Origin: Myxococcales bacterium
GTDB lineage: Bacteria > Myxococcota > Polyangia > Polyangiales > Polyangiaceae
Assembly: GCA_003151595.1 (NCBI GenBank)
Contig: PLXW01000076.1
Coordinates: 1-38,497 of the forward strand
Direction of reading: 5' to 3'
DNA length: 38,497 bases
The position numbers and the translations under genes are program-made. The first letter of the stretch is position 1, and each line of letters starts with the position of its first letter. Shown piece after piece: positions 29,629 to 38,147 of the stretch. Below the pieces are notes generated by a model. The model was not told where the DNA came from. It saw only the letters and a program-made list of their open reading frames with translations, and searched no databases.

Positions 29629-30255
29629 ATGATCAAGCTCTACGGCTTCCCCCCAACCCGTTCGCTCCGCGTGCTCTGGACCCTTCGCGAGCTGGGCGTC
29701 GACTTCGAGTTCATCACCGTGAATCTCGTCGCTGGCGAGAACCGCACCCCCGAGTTCCTCGCCATCAACCCCGCGGGCAAGCTCCCCGCGCTCGTCGACG
29801 GCGACTTCGTGCTCACCGAGTCCGTGGCCATCGTCCTCTACCTGGCCGAGAAGTACGCCGACCGCGGCCTTCTACCCGCCGAGCTCGAGCCACGAGCGCA
29901 GGTCAATCACTGGCTCCTCTTCACGGCGACGGAGCTCGAGCAGCCTCTGTGGCGCATCGCGCGACACACGTCGATCTATCCGAAGGACAAGCGCTTGCCC
30001 GCCGAAGTCCCTCTCGCTCGCCAGGATTTCCGGGACATGGCAGCCGTCATGGAGAAGCACATGACGGGGCGGCAGTTCCTCGTCGGCGACGCCGCGACCG
30101 TCGCCGATCTCGTGGCGGCGTACACGCTCGACTGGGCAAACGAGGTGCACCTGCTCGACGCCTCTCCGCAGCTCCGGAGTTACATGGAGCGGATGTACAC
30201 GCGCCCGATGGCACCGCCGCGCATCGCCACGGCGCTCGCTAGCATCGGGGCGTGA
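29629..30255 (+). CDS. Glutathione S-transferase family protein
   Basis: A 208-residue protein starting MIKLYGFPPTRSLRVLWTLR. The thioredoxin-like N-terminus has the cis-proline segment GKLPALVDGDFVLTES, with the glutathione-binding ES pair. The all-helical C-terminal domain has the FLVGDAATVADLVAAYTLDW N-capping motif. The SRS-like catalytic site (TRSLR) suggests the serine type common in bacteria. It should conjugate or reduce with glutathione in the cytoplasm. The frame extends upstream but this ATG matches the family start. It converges with the hydrolase gene at 30281. Confidence 0.9.
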   Translation: MIKLYGFPPTRSLRVLWTLRELGVDFEFITVNLVAGENRTPEFLAINPAGKLPALVDGDFVLTESVAIVLYLAEKYADRGLLPAELEPRAQVNHWLLFTATELEQPLWRIARHTSIYPKDKRLPAEVPLARQDFRDMAAVMEKHMTGRQFLVGDAATVADLVAAYTLDWANEVHLLDASPQLRSYMERMYTRPMAPPRIATALASIGA

Positions 30256-30280
30256 GGGCTCGGCGGCGCTACGCCCCCGC

Positions 30281-31249
30281 TCACTCCCCCCGCGCGAGCC
30301 ACCCCACCACGTGCTCCCAGACCCGCTCCCCGCGTTCCTCACTCAGCAGATCGAACGCATCGAAATCCCATCCCAACCCGTTCTCCCTCCCCGCCAGGAA
30401 GAACAGCTTCGGCACCTTCCCCGCGTCGCTCTCCTCGCTCCCCCACAGCGAGTACACCGGGAAGATCGCCTCCGACGGCGCGAGCCCATCGGCCTTCCCC
30501 GCCACGAACAGCACCGGCAAATGCATGAAGCGCCCGACGAACGGAAAGCGCTCGCGCGCGCCCAGCAACTCGTCATCGTCCGCCACCGGGATCGCCCCGA
30601 GCCACGGCACCGCCGTCGCTGCCGCATGAAACTCGCGCGCGCAGCCGACGTCTCCGTCGAGCGAGCACATCGCGCTCGCGGGGCCGCCGCGTACGCTCGC
30701 CACGCGCGACGCGAAGCTGTGCGGGTAAGCGAAGTCGAGCCCTCCGCCAAGGAACACCACGCGCCGGATCTCCACCGCGGAGCCCGGCGCCGTGAGCGGC
30801 TCGAGCGCGCGTAGCGTCGCCTCCGCACCGAGCGAGAGCCCGATCAGATCGACGCGGCGCACGCCGCTCTCCTTCGCGATCGACGCCACCGTCTCCGCGA
30901 TCCCGCGCGACAGTGATCGCGCATCGGGGGGCGACGGCGCATCGATCCACACCAGCCACACCGGGAACCCTTCGCTCTGGAGATACGAGACGAGGCCTCC
31001 GTCGCCGCCGCGGTACAGGAGCTCGCGCCGAAACAGGATCGGCTCCACGACGACGAGCGGCACGTCGCGCCTTCGCGTGCGCGGCGCGGTCGACGGAAAG
31101 TACGTCGCGCGCATCGGCGTCGCTTCGTTCGTGATCGTCGCGCGCAGCGTCCGCGCATCGAACGTCGTCACGCTCGTCCCGTGCACGCACGCCGCCGACG
31201 ACAGCGCCGCCGCGAATCCGAGGAGCGAGAGCGCGGCGCGAGCCTTCAT
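30281..31249 (-). CDS. Alpha/beta hydrolase, putative lipoprotein
   Basis: A 322-residue protein with signal peptide (RAALSLLGFAAALSS) and a lipobox SAAC. The nucleophile elbow is GLSLG (in DLIGLSLGAEA). Strand and turn PLVVVEPILFRRELLYRGG precedes it, LPVLFVAGKADG carries the acid strand, and the final His is not certain (a Trp/Glu-rich end, WEHVVGW, may hold it). Its start overlaps the stop of the upstream hydrolase gene by 4 bp, so the two are translated together. The substrate is probably an ester or a polyester, not readable here. Confidence 0.85.
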   Translation of the reverse strand: MKARAALSLLGFAAALSSAACVHGTSVTTFDARTLRATITNEATPMRATYFPSTAPRTRRRDVPLVVVEPILFRRELLYRGGDGGLVSYLQSEGFPVWLVWIDAPSPPDARSLSRGIAETVASIAKESGVRRVDLIGLSLGAEATLRALEPLTAPGSAVEIRRVVFLGGGLDFAYPHSFASRVASVRGGPASAMCSLDGDVGCAREFHAAATAVPWLGAIPVADDDELLGARERFPFVGRFMHLPVLFVAGKADGLAPSEAIFPVYSLWGSEESDAGKVPKLFFLAGRENGLGWDFDAFDLLSEERGERVWEHVVGWLARGE

Positions 31250-32298
31250 CCGCCGTCGTGCGCTTCCAGCCACCGCACGATGCGCGGAAAGATCTCGCGC
31301 CGTGCCGCGGACCCCACCAGCAGATCGACGTGTCCAAAATCGGTGGAGAACCCCTCGGCCCTCCCCGCGACGACGAGCTCCTTGTCGCTCGATCCGAGGC
31401 GCTCGTACACGCCGCGCCCCACGAGCGGATCGGTCACCTCGTCGCCGCGCCCGACGATCACGAGCGACGGCGTGCGAATCGCGGCCAGCGTCTGCGTGTA
31501 CGAGACGCGCCCGTCGGCGGAGACGAACTCGCCGCGCCGTATCCCGCGCAGCAGCTGCCGCAGCTCGGCGTTCGAAGCGTCGTTCACCGCGAGCTCTTCG
31601 AGCGCGTCGTACGTCGCAGGCGGGATGTTCTCCGACGTGAGGATCGTGTCCGTGAGTACGCTCGGCGCCAGCGAGAGGCGCACCTTCGCATCGACCCACG
31701 CCGGCGCCTGCGCCGGGAGCGCGGGCAGCAAGCCCAGCGCCGGCGAGATCCCGTAGAAGCGCAGCAGGTTGCGCGACGCGGGCGCGAAGAACCCGGGCGA
31801 GCCGACCGTCACCAGCGCGCCCACGCGCGACTCACCCATCGCGCCCATGCGTGCGTACGCGATCATCCCTCCAAGGCTATGACCGACCCACGCCACGTCG
31901 TGCGCGCCGGTCTTCTCGAGGACGTACGTGAGCAGCGCGTTCATGTCCTCGCGCGCGAACGAATCGACGTCGTAGTCGTACGTGTGCTCGCCGAAGAACC
32001 ATCCGGGCGCTCCGGCGTCGGGTCGTCCGCGCAGATCGACGAGCCACACGTCGAAGCCGTCGCGCGCGAGGACGATCGGAAGCGAGCCTTCTCCTTCCAG
32101 CTCGAAGAAGCGCCGGTTCGACAGGATCCCGTGGCAGAGAACCACCGGCCGCTTTCGCGCTTTCGTCCCCGGCGCCGGCGCGAAGTGCTCGACCGTGAGC
32201 GCCCACCCGTCGCGCGTGACGGGGTGCGCGACCTCGCCGTGAATCGACACGGGGAGCGACGCGCACGCCGTCGTGGCGAGCGCGATCGTCGTCGCCAT
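31246..32298 (-). CDS. Alpha/beta hydrolase (lipase-like), putative lipoprotein
   Basis: A 350-residue protein from ATG 32298 (MATTIALATTAC), a short signal with a TTAC lipobox. The oxyanion-hole segment is LCHGILSNRRFFE, the nucleophile elbow GHSLGG in WVGHSLGGMI, the acid strand LVIVGRGDEVTD, and the His in FGHVDLL, giving a complete catalytic triad. The layout resembles bacterial lipases related to the abhydrolase/PHA-hydrolase group. It is followed by a second, shorter hydrolase with a 4-bp overlap, and preceded 7 bp by a beta-barrel-like protein, so the three form one operon acting at the cell envelope. Confidence 0.88.
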   Translation of the reverse strand: MATTIALATTACASLPVSIHGEVAHPVTRDGWALTVEHFAPAPGTKARKRPVVLCHGILSNRRFFELEGEGSLPIVLARDGFDVWLVDLRGRPDAGAPGWFFGEHTYDYDVDSFAREDMNALLTYVLEKTGAHDVAWVGHSLGGMIAYARMGAMGESRVGALVTVGSPGFFAPASRNLLRFYGISPALGLLPALPAQAPAWVDAKVRLSLAPSVLTDTILTSENIPPATYDALEELAVNDASNAELRQLLRGIRRGEFVSADGRVSYTQTLAAIRTPSLVIVGRGDEVTDPLVGRGVYERLGSSDKELVVAGRAEGFSTDFGHVDLLVGSAARREIFPRIVRWLEAHDGG

Positions 32299-32305
32299 CA
32301 GAGCT

Positions 32306-32866
32306 CTAGAAATAGACACCGAGTCTCCCGTCGAACGACGCCCCGCTCGCGTCCCTCTCCACGCCTCCGCGCCCGTACCGCACGAGATCGAATCCGCCTG
32401 CGAGCTGCGCGAAGAAGAGCCCGAAGTAATAGAAGGCCACGCCGGCACGCGCCTCGGCGATCGGCGCTGCCGCTGCACTGAGCCCCGGCAGCGCGAGCCA
32501 CGCCACGCCGCCCGCGACACCGACGAACGGATCGACCGGGAACTTCGGCACGAAGTGAAACCGCAACCCGAGCGTCGCCGGCGCGACCCACGTGCCTTCC
32601 ATCGGAATCGCCACGGCACCGACGAGTCCCCAGCGCCGCCGCAGCAGATGCTCGAATTCGAACCCGAGGCGCAGCGTGTGGTCCGACGATCCCACGCGCG
32701 CGTAGTCAATCCCGGTTGCGAGCTTCGTCATCCCCTCGACGACGCCGTCGCGCGCGTCGTCGTCCCACTGGTTCCAGTTGTTCGTACGCGGAGGCTCGGC
32801 GCGCGCGCTCCCCGCTTCGAGCGCGAGGAGCACGAGAGCTGCGAGTGTCGTAACGAGAGGCCGCAC
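32306..32866 (-). CDS. Predicted outer-membrane beta-barrel protein
   Basis: A 186-residue protein with a signal peptide cleaved after ARA (LALEAGSARA-EPP). The mature part alternates polar and hydrophobic residues (LRLGFEFEHLL, WGLVGAVAIP, ATLGLRFHFV, AGVAFYYFGLFFA) and ends in phenylalanine (RLGVYF), the mark of an outer-membrane barrel. About eight strands fit. It is the first gene of the operon with two hydrolase lipoproteins. No specific transport function can be told. Confidence 0.75.
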   Translation of the reverse strand: MRPLVTTLAALVLLALEAGSARAEPPRTNNWNQWDDDARDGVVEGMTKLATGIDYARVGSSDHTLRLGFEFEHLLRRRWGLVGAVAIPMEGTWVAPATLGLRFHFVPKFPVDPFVGVAGGVAWLALPGLSAAAAPIAEARAGVAFYYFGLFFAQLAGGFDLVRYGRGGVERDASGASFDGRLGVYF

Positions 32867-32905
32867 GCCGTCTACGTTACGTGCCCGCGCCGCGGCCGGG
32901 CAGGC

Positions 32906-34438
32906 CTACTTCTTCGCGACGCGCGCGACGAGCGCGTACTGCGGATCGGTCAGAGGCCTCGCGAGCACGTCCTTCCGCACCTGGTCGGCCGTCGCCTTGT
33001 CCCCCGCGCTCTCGATCTGCCGGAGGAGGGCGAGCTTGAACAGGAAGTCGTCGGGGGGACACTTGGCGAGGACGGCGGCCGCGGCCTTCGCGTTCTTGCT
33101 CTTCAGCGCCGCGACCTGGTCGGAGAGCATGTCGACCTCGACGTGCACCCACTCGTTGCCTTGCCAGTTCTTCGTCTCGTCCTGGAGCTTCGCGACGGTC
33201 TTCTGCGCGTCGGCGACCTTCTTCGCCTGGACCTGCGCCAGAGCCTCGAGCGTGAGGAGGTCGCGGCGACAGTCCGCCTTGTAGGCGGCGGAAGACTCCG
33301 GGCGATCGCAGCGGGGCATCGCCGCTTCGGCCACCTTCAGCGCATCGGCCGGCTTGCCGAGGACCCAGAGCGCCCACGCGCGGGTCGACGCCGCGGAGGC
33401 AGGCCACACGAGCTTGCGCGCGTCCGAGTCCTTCTCGGTCACGTCGAGCAGCGAGAGCGCTTCGCCGTTCTTGCCTGCGGCGAAGAGCACCCACGCCGTC
33501 CTCGTCGCCCGGTCGAGCGCCTGCGACGGCAGCGCCTCGGCCCCCTTCGATCGCTCGAGCACGTCGCGCGCCGCGGCGAAGTCCCCCTCGATCGCCTTGA
33601 CCGACGCGAGGTCGTAATAGACCGGGCGCGCCTTGGGCCCGAGCTCCACGGCCTTCGACAGCTCGGCGTCGGCTTCCTTCGTTCGATTGAGGTTCAGGAG
33701 CGCCATGGCGACGGTCTGGTGCGCGGCGGCCTCGTTCGGCGACCCGTCCACGTACTTCTTCGCGGAGGCAAGCGCGTCGTCGTATTCACGGAGCTGCGTG
33801 TGCGTCCACGCGAGAGGCCCCTGGATGAAGACCGCGCTCGAATCGAGATCGATCACCTTCGTGAACGCGGCTTCGGCCCCCTTGAAATCGCGCTGATTGA
33901 TGAGCATGTAACCGAGCCACAGCTGCGCGTGGACGTCGTCCGGCGCGAACTCGGCGACGCGCTTCAGGTTGCCGGAGGCTTTGACCATGTCCTGGTGGCG
34001 AAGCGCGGCCCACGCTTCGATGAAGAGCCGCTCGGCATCGGGCAGCTTCACGGCGAGCTCCGCACCTTTGTCGAGCTCCACCTGACCCTCCGCGCCCGGC
34101 ATCAGGTTGCCGACGCAGCTATGGCCGAACGCGAAGTCGGGGTCGGCGGCGACGGCCTGCTTGCACAGGTCCAGCGCCTCGCCCTCGCGATTGTTGTCCA
34201 TGAGGCCGAGCGCCTTCACGAACGCCGCCCTCGCGTCGGGCGACTTCGTAGTGATCGTGATGAGCTGCTTCTGAGGCGCCGCCGGAGCGGGCGTCGGTTC
34301 GGCGACCGGCGCGGGCGGCGCCACGTCTGCCGCGGGTGGCGGTGCCGCGGGCGTCGCGGGCGGCGCCGTCGGCGACTCACCGCCGCACCCCGTTGAAGCA
34401 AGGATGACCGTCGCAACCAAAGCGAGCTGGTTTCTCAT
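32906..34438 (-). CDS. TPR-containing lipoprotein
   Basis: A 510-residue protein from ATG 34438 with a good RBS (AGGGAAAGG). A signal with lipobox STGC is followed by a 40-residue Pro/Ala linker. The rest is a solenoid of helix pairs: DARAAFVKALGLMDNNREGE, AERLFIEAWAALRHQDMVKA, AHAQLWLGYMLINQRDFKGA-like, then further TPR units (YVDGSPNEAAAHQTVAMALL, ARPVYYDLASVKAIEGDFAA). TPR lipoproteins act as scaffolds at the envelope. The last part (about 400-510) has less regular helices. It is monocistronic as far as can be seen. Confidence 0.85.
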   Translation of the reverse strand: MRNQLALVATVILASTGCGGESPTAPPATPAAPPPAADVAPPAPVAEPTPAPAAPQKQLITITTKSPDARAAFVKALGLMDNNREGEALDLCKQAVAADPDFAFGHSCVGNLMPGAEGQVELDKGAELAVKLPDAERLFIEAWAALRHQDMVKASGNLKRVAEFAPDDVHAQLWLGYMLINQRDFKGAEAAFTKVIDLDSSAVFIQGPLAWTHTQLREYDDALASAKKYVDGSPNEAAAHQTVAMALLNLNRTKEADAELSKAVELGPKARPVYYDLASVKAIEGDFAAARDVLERSKGAEALPSQALDRATRTAWVLFAAGKNGEALSLLDVTEKDSDARKLVWPASAASTRAWALWVLGKPADALKVAEAAMPRCDRPESSAAYKADCRRDLLTLEALAQVQAKKVADAQKTVAKLQDETKNWQGNEWVHVEVDMLSDQVAALKSKNAKAAAAVLAKCPPDDFLFKLALLRQIESAGDKATADQVRKDVLARPLTDPQYALVARVAKK

Positions 34439-34547
34439 GACCTTTCCCTCCCCTTGTGAGGCGCCCTCCTCGCAGGGAGCGACGCGCGCGTCGAATCGAC
34501 GACGCGAGAGGCTCGCGCACGATCTCGGCCCCGTCAACGGACTGCGG

Positions 34548-35057
34548 CTACCGAAAGAACCTCTTCCACGCTTCCGGCAGCGCTCCGCCGAGCATCTTCT
34601 CCGCTCCAGCTTCGTTCAGCACGATGAAGCTCATCGTGCTCGTGAAGCAATCGATCCCCTCTTGCAGCATCCGCACATCGACGTGAATCACGCGCGTGCT
34701 CTCCTTCGAAATCTTCGCGCGCCCTTCGAGCTCCACGCCGACGCGCACCGGCCGCGGGAACCGCGACGTCATCGTCCCGGTGAACCCGAACTTCCCGCGT
34801 AGCGCGATGAGCGCCCAGCAGCCGACTTCATCGGCGACCGTCGTCACCAGCCCCCCGTGCATCACGTTCGGCGCCCCTTCGTGCGCGCGGCTCGGCGTGA
34901 AGCGCGTGACCACGTCGTCCCCCTCGACGTGAAACTTCAGATGAAGCCCCGTCGGGTGATCGGGGCAGCACGCAAAGCAGCGGTTGTTCGGCCCGAACAG
35001 GCTGCCGTCGAGCCGCGTTCCGGGAGCCTCGGTGGTACCGATGGGGTGCTGAGTCAT
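34548..35057 (-). CDS. PaaI-type hotdog thioesterase
   Basis: A 169-residue protein from ATG 35057 (MTQHPIGTT; an upstream start at 35069 adds four residues). The hotdog fold shows NVMHGGLVTTVADEVGCWAL, the conserved HGG-x6-DE segment of the PaaI group, and the strand LEGRAKISKEST. The N-terminus has a CFACCPDHPTGLHLKF segment like acyl-CoA thioesterases with a cysteine-rich lead. It should hydrolyse acyl-CoA thioesters in the cytoplasm; the natural acyl group is unknown. Confidence 0.85.
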   Translation of the reverse strand: MTQHPIGTTEAPGTRLDGSLFGPNNRCFACCPDHPTGLHLKFHVEGDDVVTRFTPSRAHEGAPNVMHGGLVTTVADEVGCWALIALRGKFGFTGTMTSRFPRPVRVGVELEGRAKISKESTRVIHVDVRMLQEGIDCFTSTMSFIVLNEAGAEKMLGGALPEAWKRFFR

Positions 35058-35094
35058 CACGGCGCGCAAGATAGCGCGCCACGCGCGCCGCGCA

Positions 35095-35643
35095 TTACTC
35101 GCTGAGCGTTCCCGTATCCGCGAACGTGCACGTGAGGTCCGTCGCTCCGGTCGAAGGGATCGTGTAGATCGACGCGCCCGAGAACTGCAGCGACGCGCTC
35201 CTGCCCGAGCCGAGCGTGAACTTCCCGGTCTTGTACGTGACCGCGTCGTCGTCGCCGTTGCTCGATACCTGCTTGCAGGTGACTTCCGCGGCGAGCGTCG
35301 CCGTCGTCGGGCTCGTGATCTGGAGGGGGACGAGACACGACGCGGTGACCGAGGCGACGAGATCCGCTGCCGTCCCCTTGGCGACCGCGAGCGTCAGAGT
35401 GCCGGTCTGCGGAGTCGCGGTCGACCCATTGCACTCGCCCGTCTCGGTCACGCTCCCGCTCCACGTTCCGATGAAGGCCGCAGGGTCCCCGGAGCCCCCG
35501 CTGCTCGATCCGCTCCCCGATCCCGATCCGCCGTCGGCCAGCGTCGACGGGAGATCCGTGATCCCCACGATCGTGCTGCACGCCGACAGATACGCGACGC
35601 CGATGCCCGCGGCGATGAACCCAAAACTGACCAGCGGCTTCAT
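35095..35643 (-). CDS. Small predicted lipoprotein, last gene of the kinase operon
   Basis: A 182-residue protein with signal peptide (VSFGFIAAGIGVAYLSAC, lipobox LSAC), then a Gly/Ser linker (GGSGSGSGSSSGGSG), then a beta-sheet domain with AAFIGTWSGSVTETGEC and TLTLAVAKGTAADLVASVTA. Three further cysteines may form disulfides. Its start overlaps the stop of the PEGA-like gene by one base, so it is in the kinase operon. Function unknown; similar in style to the lipoprotein at 26752. Confidence 0.75.
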   Translation of the reverse strand: MKPLVSFGFIAAGIGVAYLSACSTIVGITDLPSTLADGGSGSGSGSSSGGSGDPAAFIGTWSGSVTETGECNGSTATPQTGTLTLAVAKGTAADLVASVTASCLVPLQITSPTTATLAAEVTCKQVSSNGDDDAVTYKTGKFTLGSGRSASLQFSGASIYTIPSTGATDLTCTFADTGTLSE

Positions 35644-36566
35644 CAGAACGTCCCTCGCAGCGTCAACCCCATCGACTGCCCACCTTGCCCCGCGACCCCT
35701 GGAGCCACTTGCACCTGCGAGCCCGAGGGAGCCGTGAACCACAGCACCGCCGCCCCCACGAGCGCCGCGCCGCCGACCGCGAACGCCACGGTCGACAGCG
35801 TCGCCGCGCTCTGCGCGTCGCTCTTCAGCGACTGCGCCGGATCGTTCGGCCCGCAGATCGTTCCGCACGCCGCCTTCGCGTCCGACCACTTCGAGAACGC
35901 CGACGCTCCGAAGATCGATCCCAGCGCGACCCCCACGAGCCCCACGCCCCCGACGACGACCGCCGCCGTCTTCTGCCCGCTCCACGACGACGTCCCTTGA
36001 TCGGCCGCAGGTGCTGCGGGCGTCGCGGTCGTCGCACCCGGAACCGCCGCAGCCGCAGGCGCCGCCGCAGGCGCCGCCGCAGGCGCGTCCGATCCGCCGA
36101 GCGTGATCGCGACGTGACGGCTCTTCTCCCCTTCGTGAATCACGAGCTTCTTCTCGACCGCAGGCGAGGCCGCCGCTTCGAAGCGGAACGTGTGCTCGCC
36201 CGGGTCGACCGTGATCGCCGCGCCGCCGAGACGATCGGTGAGCAGCGCTCCATCCATCGTCACGTGCACCGCCGCCACGTCGTTCCCCGCCGCGTCCTTC
36301 ACGTCGAACACGACGCTCGGGATCGACTCGGTGAGCTCGGTCATTCGCCGCGCGCACTCGTCGCGCACTTCGGCCGGGCACGTCGGCGCCGAGCAGACGA
36401 GCAGACGGTCCTTCGCGTCTTTGAGCTTCTCTTGTTTGCGAAGCGTGAGCGCGTCTTCACTCGCGGTCGCGCAGTCGCGCGCCGTGGGATCGGCGAACGC
36501 CGCACCCGACACCGCGAGCACCGAGCTCGCGAGGAGAATCGAAACGACGGATCGCGAGCTGAGCAT
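35643..36566 (-). CDS. PEGA-like envelope protein with two membrane segments
   Basis: A 307-residue protein with a cleavable signal (LLASSVLAVSGAAFA). A short Cys-rich N-terminal part is followed by a PEGA-like domain at about 85-150 (VTMDGALLTDRLGGAAITVD, then PGEHTFRFEAAASP), an Ala/Pro linker and two hydrophobic segments, about 208-228 and 262-285. PEGA domains are cell-surface domains often linked to kinases in myxobacteria. The gene begins two bases after the kinase stop; an upstream ATG at 36578 would overlap the kinase gene. Confidence 0.75.
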   Translation of the reverse strand: MLSSRSVVSILLASSVLAVSGAAFADPTARDCATASEDALTLRKQEKLKDAKDRLLVCSAPTCPAEVRDECARRMTELTESIPSVVFDVKDAAGNDVAAVHVTMDGALLTDRLGGAAITVDPGEHTFRFEAAASPAVEKKLVIHEGEKSRHVAITLGGSDAPAAAPAAAPAAAAVPGATTATPAAPAADQGTSSWSGQKTAAVVVGGVGLVGVALGSIFGASAFSKWSDAKAACGTICGPNDPAQSLKSDAQSAATLSTVAFAVGGAALVGAAVLWFTAPSGSQVQVAPGVAGQGGQSMGLTLRGTF

Positions 36567-36568
36567 GA

Positions 36569-37999
36569 TTAGAAGCATTCCGGTTTGAAGTGCTTGTTGC
36601 CGTCTTTGTCGAAGTAGTAGTTCGGGCTGCAGTTCTTCGCGGGCGCGGCCGGCGTCGCGGGGACGTGCGGCGCGGCGGGGGTGGCCGCGGGAGGCGATGG
36701 GGGCGGCGTATCCTTCTTGGGCGTCGGCGGCGTGACCACGGCGTGTGAAGGCTGCCCGGCGTCTTTGGTCGCGACTGCCGTGTCGGCCGCAGAGGCAGGG
36801 ATCACCGCGGCGGGCGCGATCGAAACGGCGGGTGGCGCGTTGCCGTTCGAGGTCGCGTTGCTCGAGGTCTCGGCAGCCGGCGCGTCGTGGCTCATCGCCG
36901 CGCGCACGAGGAGCGACGACACCACGCCCCCCACGCCCAACCCGAGAATGCTCACGGCGATGATCGCCACCTTGCGCGATCGCTTCGCCTCGGGCGGCTG
37001 CCCCATCGTCCCCGCCCACGGCGCGGCGGTGTTCGCCGTCGTGGCGATGGCCGGCATCGCAGGCCCGCTCGGCTGCATCGATCCGCGAAGCCCCGGCGCC
37101 GACCCGCGCGCGAACGCCATGGCGCGCGCTTGATCCGACGCGAAGAACATCAGCTCGCCTTTGAGCTCGTTCACGTTCTGGTAACGCCCCGCCGGATCGC
37201 GCGTCATGCACCGCGCGATCACGATCTCGAGCGCGGCGGGAATTTCGGGGCGAATCGTGCGCACCGGCGGCGGCACCGTCTCCAGGATCTGCACGAACAG
37301 CTCGGCCAGCGACTCGCCGGTGAACGGCATCCGCCCCGTGAGCAGCTCGTACAGGATGACGCCGAGCGACCAGATGTCCGTCCGCGCATCGACGCCGCGC
37401 GGAGTGCGCAGCTGCTCGGGCGACATGTACTCGGGCGAGCCGAGCACCGCGCGCGTCGAGGTCATCCCCTGCGCGCCGACCGCCGCGAGGTTCTTCGAGA
37501 TCCCGAAGTCGAGCACCTTCACGAGGCTCGTGCCGTCGTGACGCCGCGTGAGAAACAGGTTCGCCGGCTTGAGATCGCGATGAACGATCCCCGCCGCGTG
37601 CGCCTGCGCCAGCGCGTCGAGCGCCTGGAGCGCGTAGTCCGCCACCTCGGCCACCGGGAGCGGCCCGCGCTGATGCAGCACCCCCGAGAGGTCCGACCCC
37701 TCGAGGTACTCGAGCACCATGAACGGCGCGCCCGTCGGCAGCTGCCCGATGTCGAGCACGCGCGCCACGTGCTCCCCCTGAATTTGCGCCGCGGCCCGCG
37801 CCTCGTTCAGGAAGCGCGCGCTCGCCTCTTTCGAGTCAGCGAGCTCACCCAGAAGCAGCTTCAACGCGACGCGCTGATTGAGGAGCATGTGCTGCGCCGC
37901 GAACACCGCGCCCATGCCGCCGCGCCCGATCAATCGCTCGATCTGGTATTTGCCCGCGAGAACGTCGCCGGGTCCGGGGAGGGTCGTGTCCTGCGTCAT
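36569..37999 (-). CDS. Transmembrane Ser/Thr protein kinase
   Basis: A 476-residue eukaryotic-type kinase: Gly-rich loop GRGGMGAVF (25-33), ATP lysine K47, HRDLKPAN (140-147), DFG (164-166) and the activation-segment GSPEYMSPE (187-195). The kinase domain ends near 285. A single membrane helix (about 335-360) and an Ala/Pro-rich, then Cys-containing outer part (NCSPNYYFDKDGNKHFKPEC) follow. It heads an operon with the PEGA-like protein and a lipoprotein and is divergent from uvrA. It should sense or act at the envelope and phosphorylate unknown substrates. Confidence 0.93.
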   Translation of the reverse strand: MTQDTTLPGPGDVLAGKYQIERLIGRGGMGAVFAAQHMLLNQRVALKLLLGELADSKEASARFLNEARAAAQIQGEHVARVLDIGQLPTGAPFMVLEYLEGSDLSGVLHQRGPLPVAEVADYALQALDALAQAHAAGIVHRDLKPANLFLTRRHDGTSLVKVLDFGISKNLAAVGAQGMTSTRAVLGSPEYMSPEQLRTPRGVDARTDIWSLGVILYELLTGRMPFTGESLAELFVQILETVPPPVRTIRPEIPAALEIVIARCMTRDPAGRYQNVNELKGELMFFASDQARAMAFARGSAPGLRGSMQPSGPAMPAIATTANTAAPWAGTMGQPPEAKRSRKVAIIAVSILGLGVGGVVSSLLVRAAMSHDAPAAETSSNATSNGNAPPAVSIAPAAVIPASAADTAVATKDAGQPSHAVVTPPTPKKDTPPPSPPAATPAAPHVPATPAAPAKNCSPNYYFDKDGNKHFKPECF

Positions 38000-38147
38000 A
38001 CTTCCTCGCGGAAACCACGGGGAAGCGGCTCACCCTCCCCCATCACCAGCCAAACCGAAGCCGAGACTGCGGCCTTGGTTATACGCGGCAATTTGGCGCT
38101 CGCCATAGCTTTCCTCCCGCCGCTGCTACTGTGCCCGGCGCCGCGCC

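Noticed and set aside
32273..34396. Long plus-strand frame opposite the barrel and TPR genes
   Set aside because: No domain or signal peptide; Arg-rich antisense product typical of high-GC DNA.
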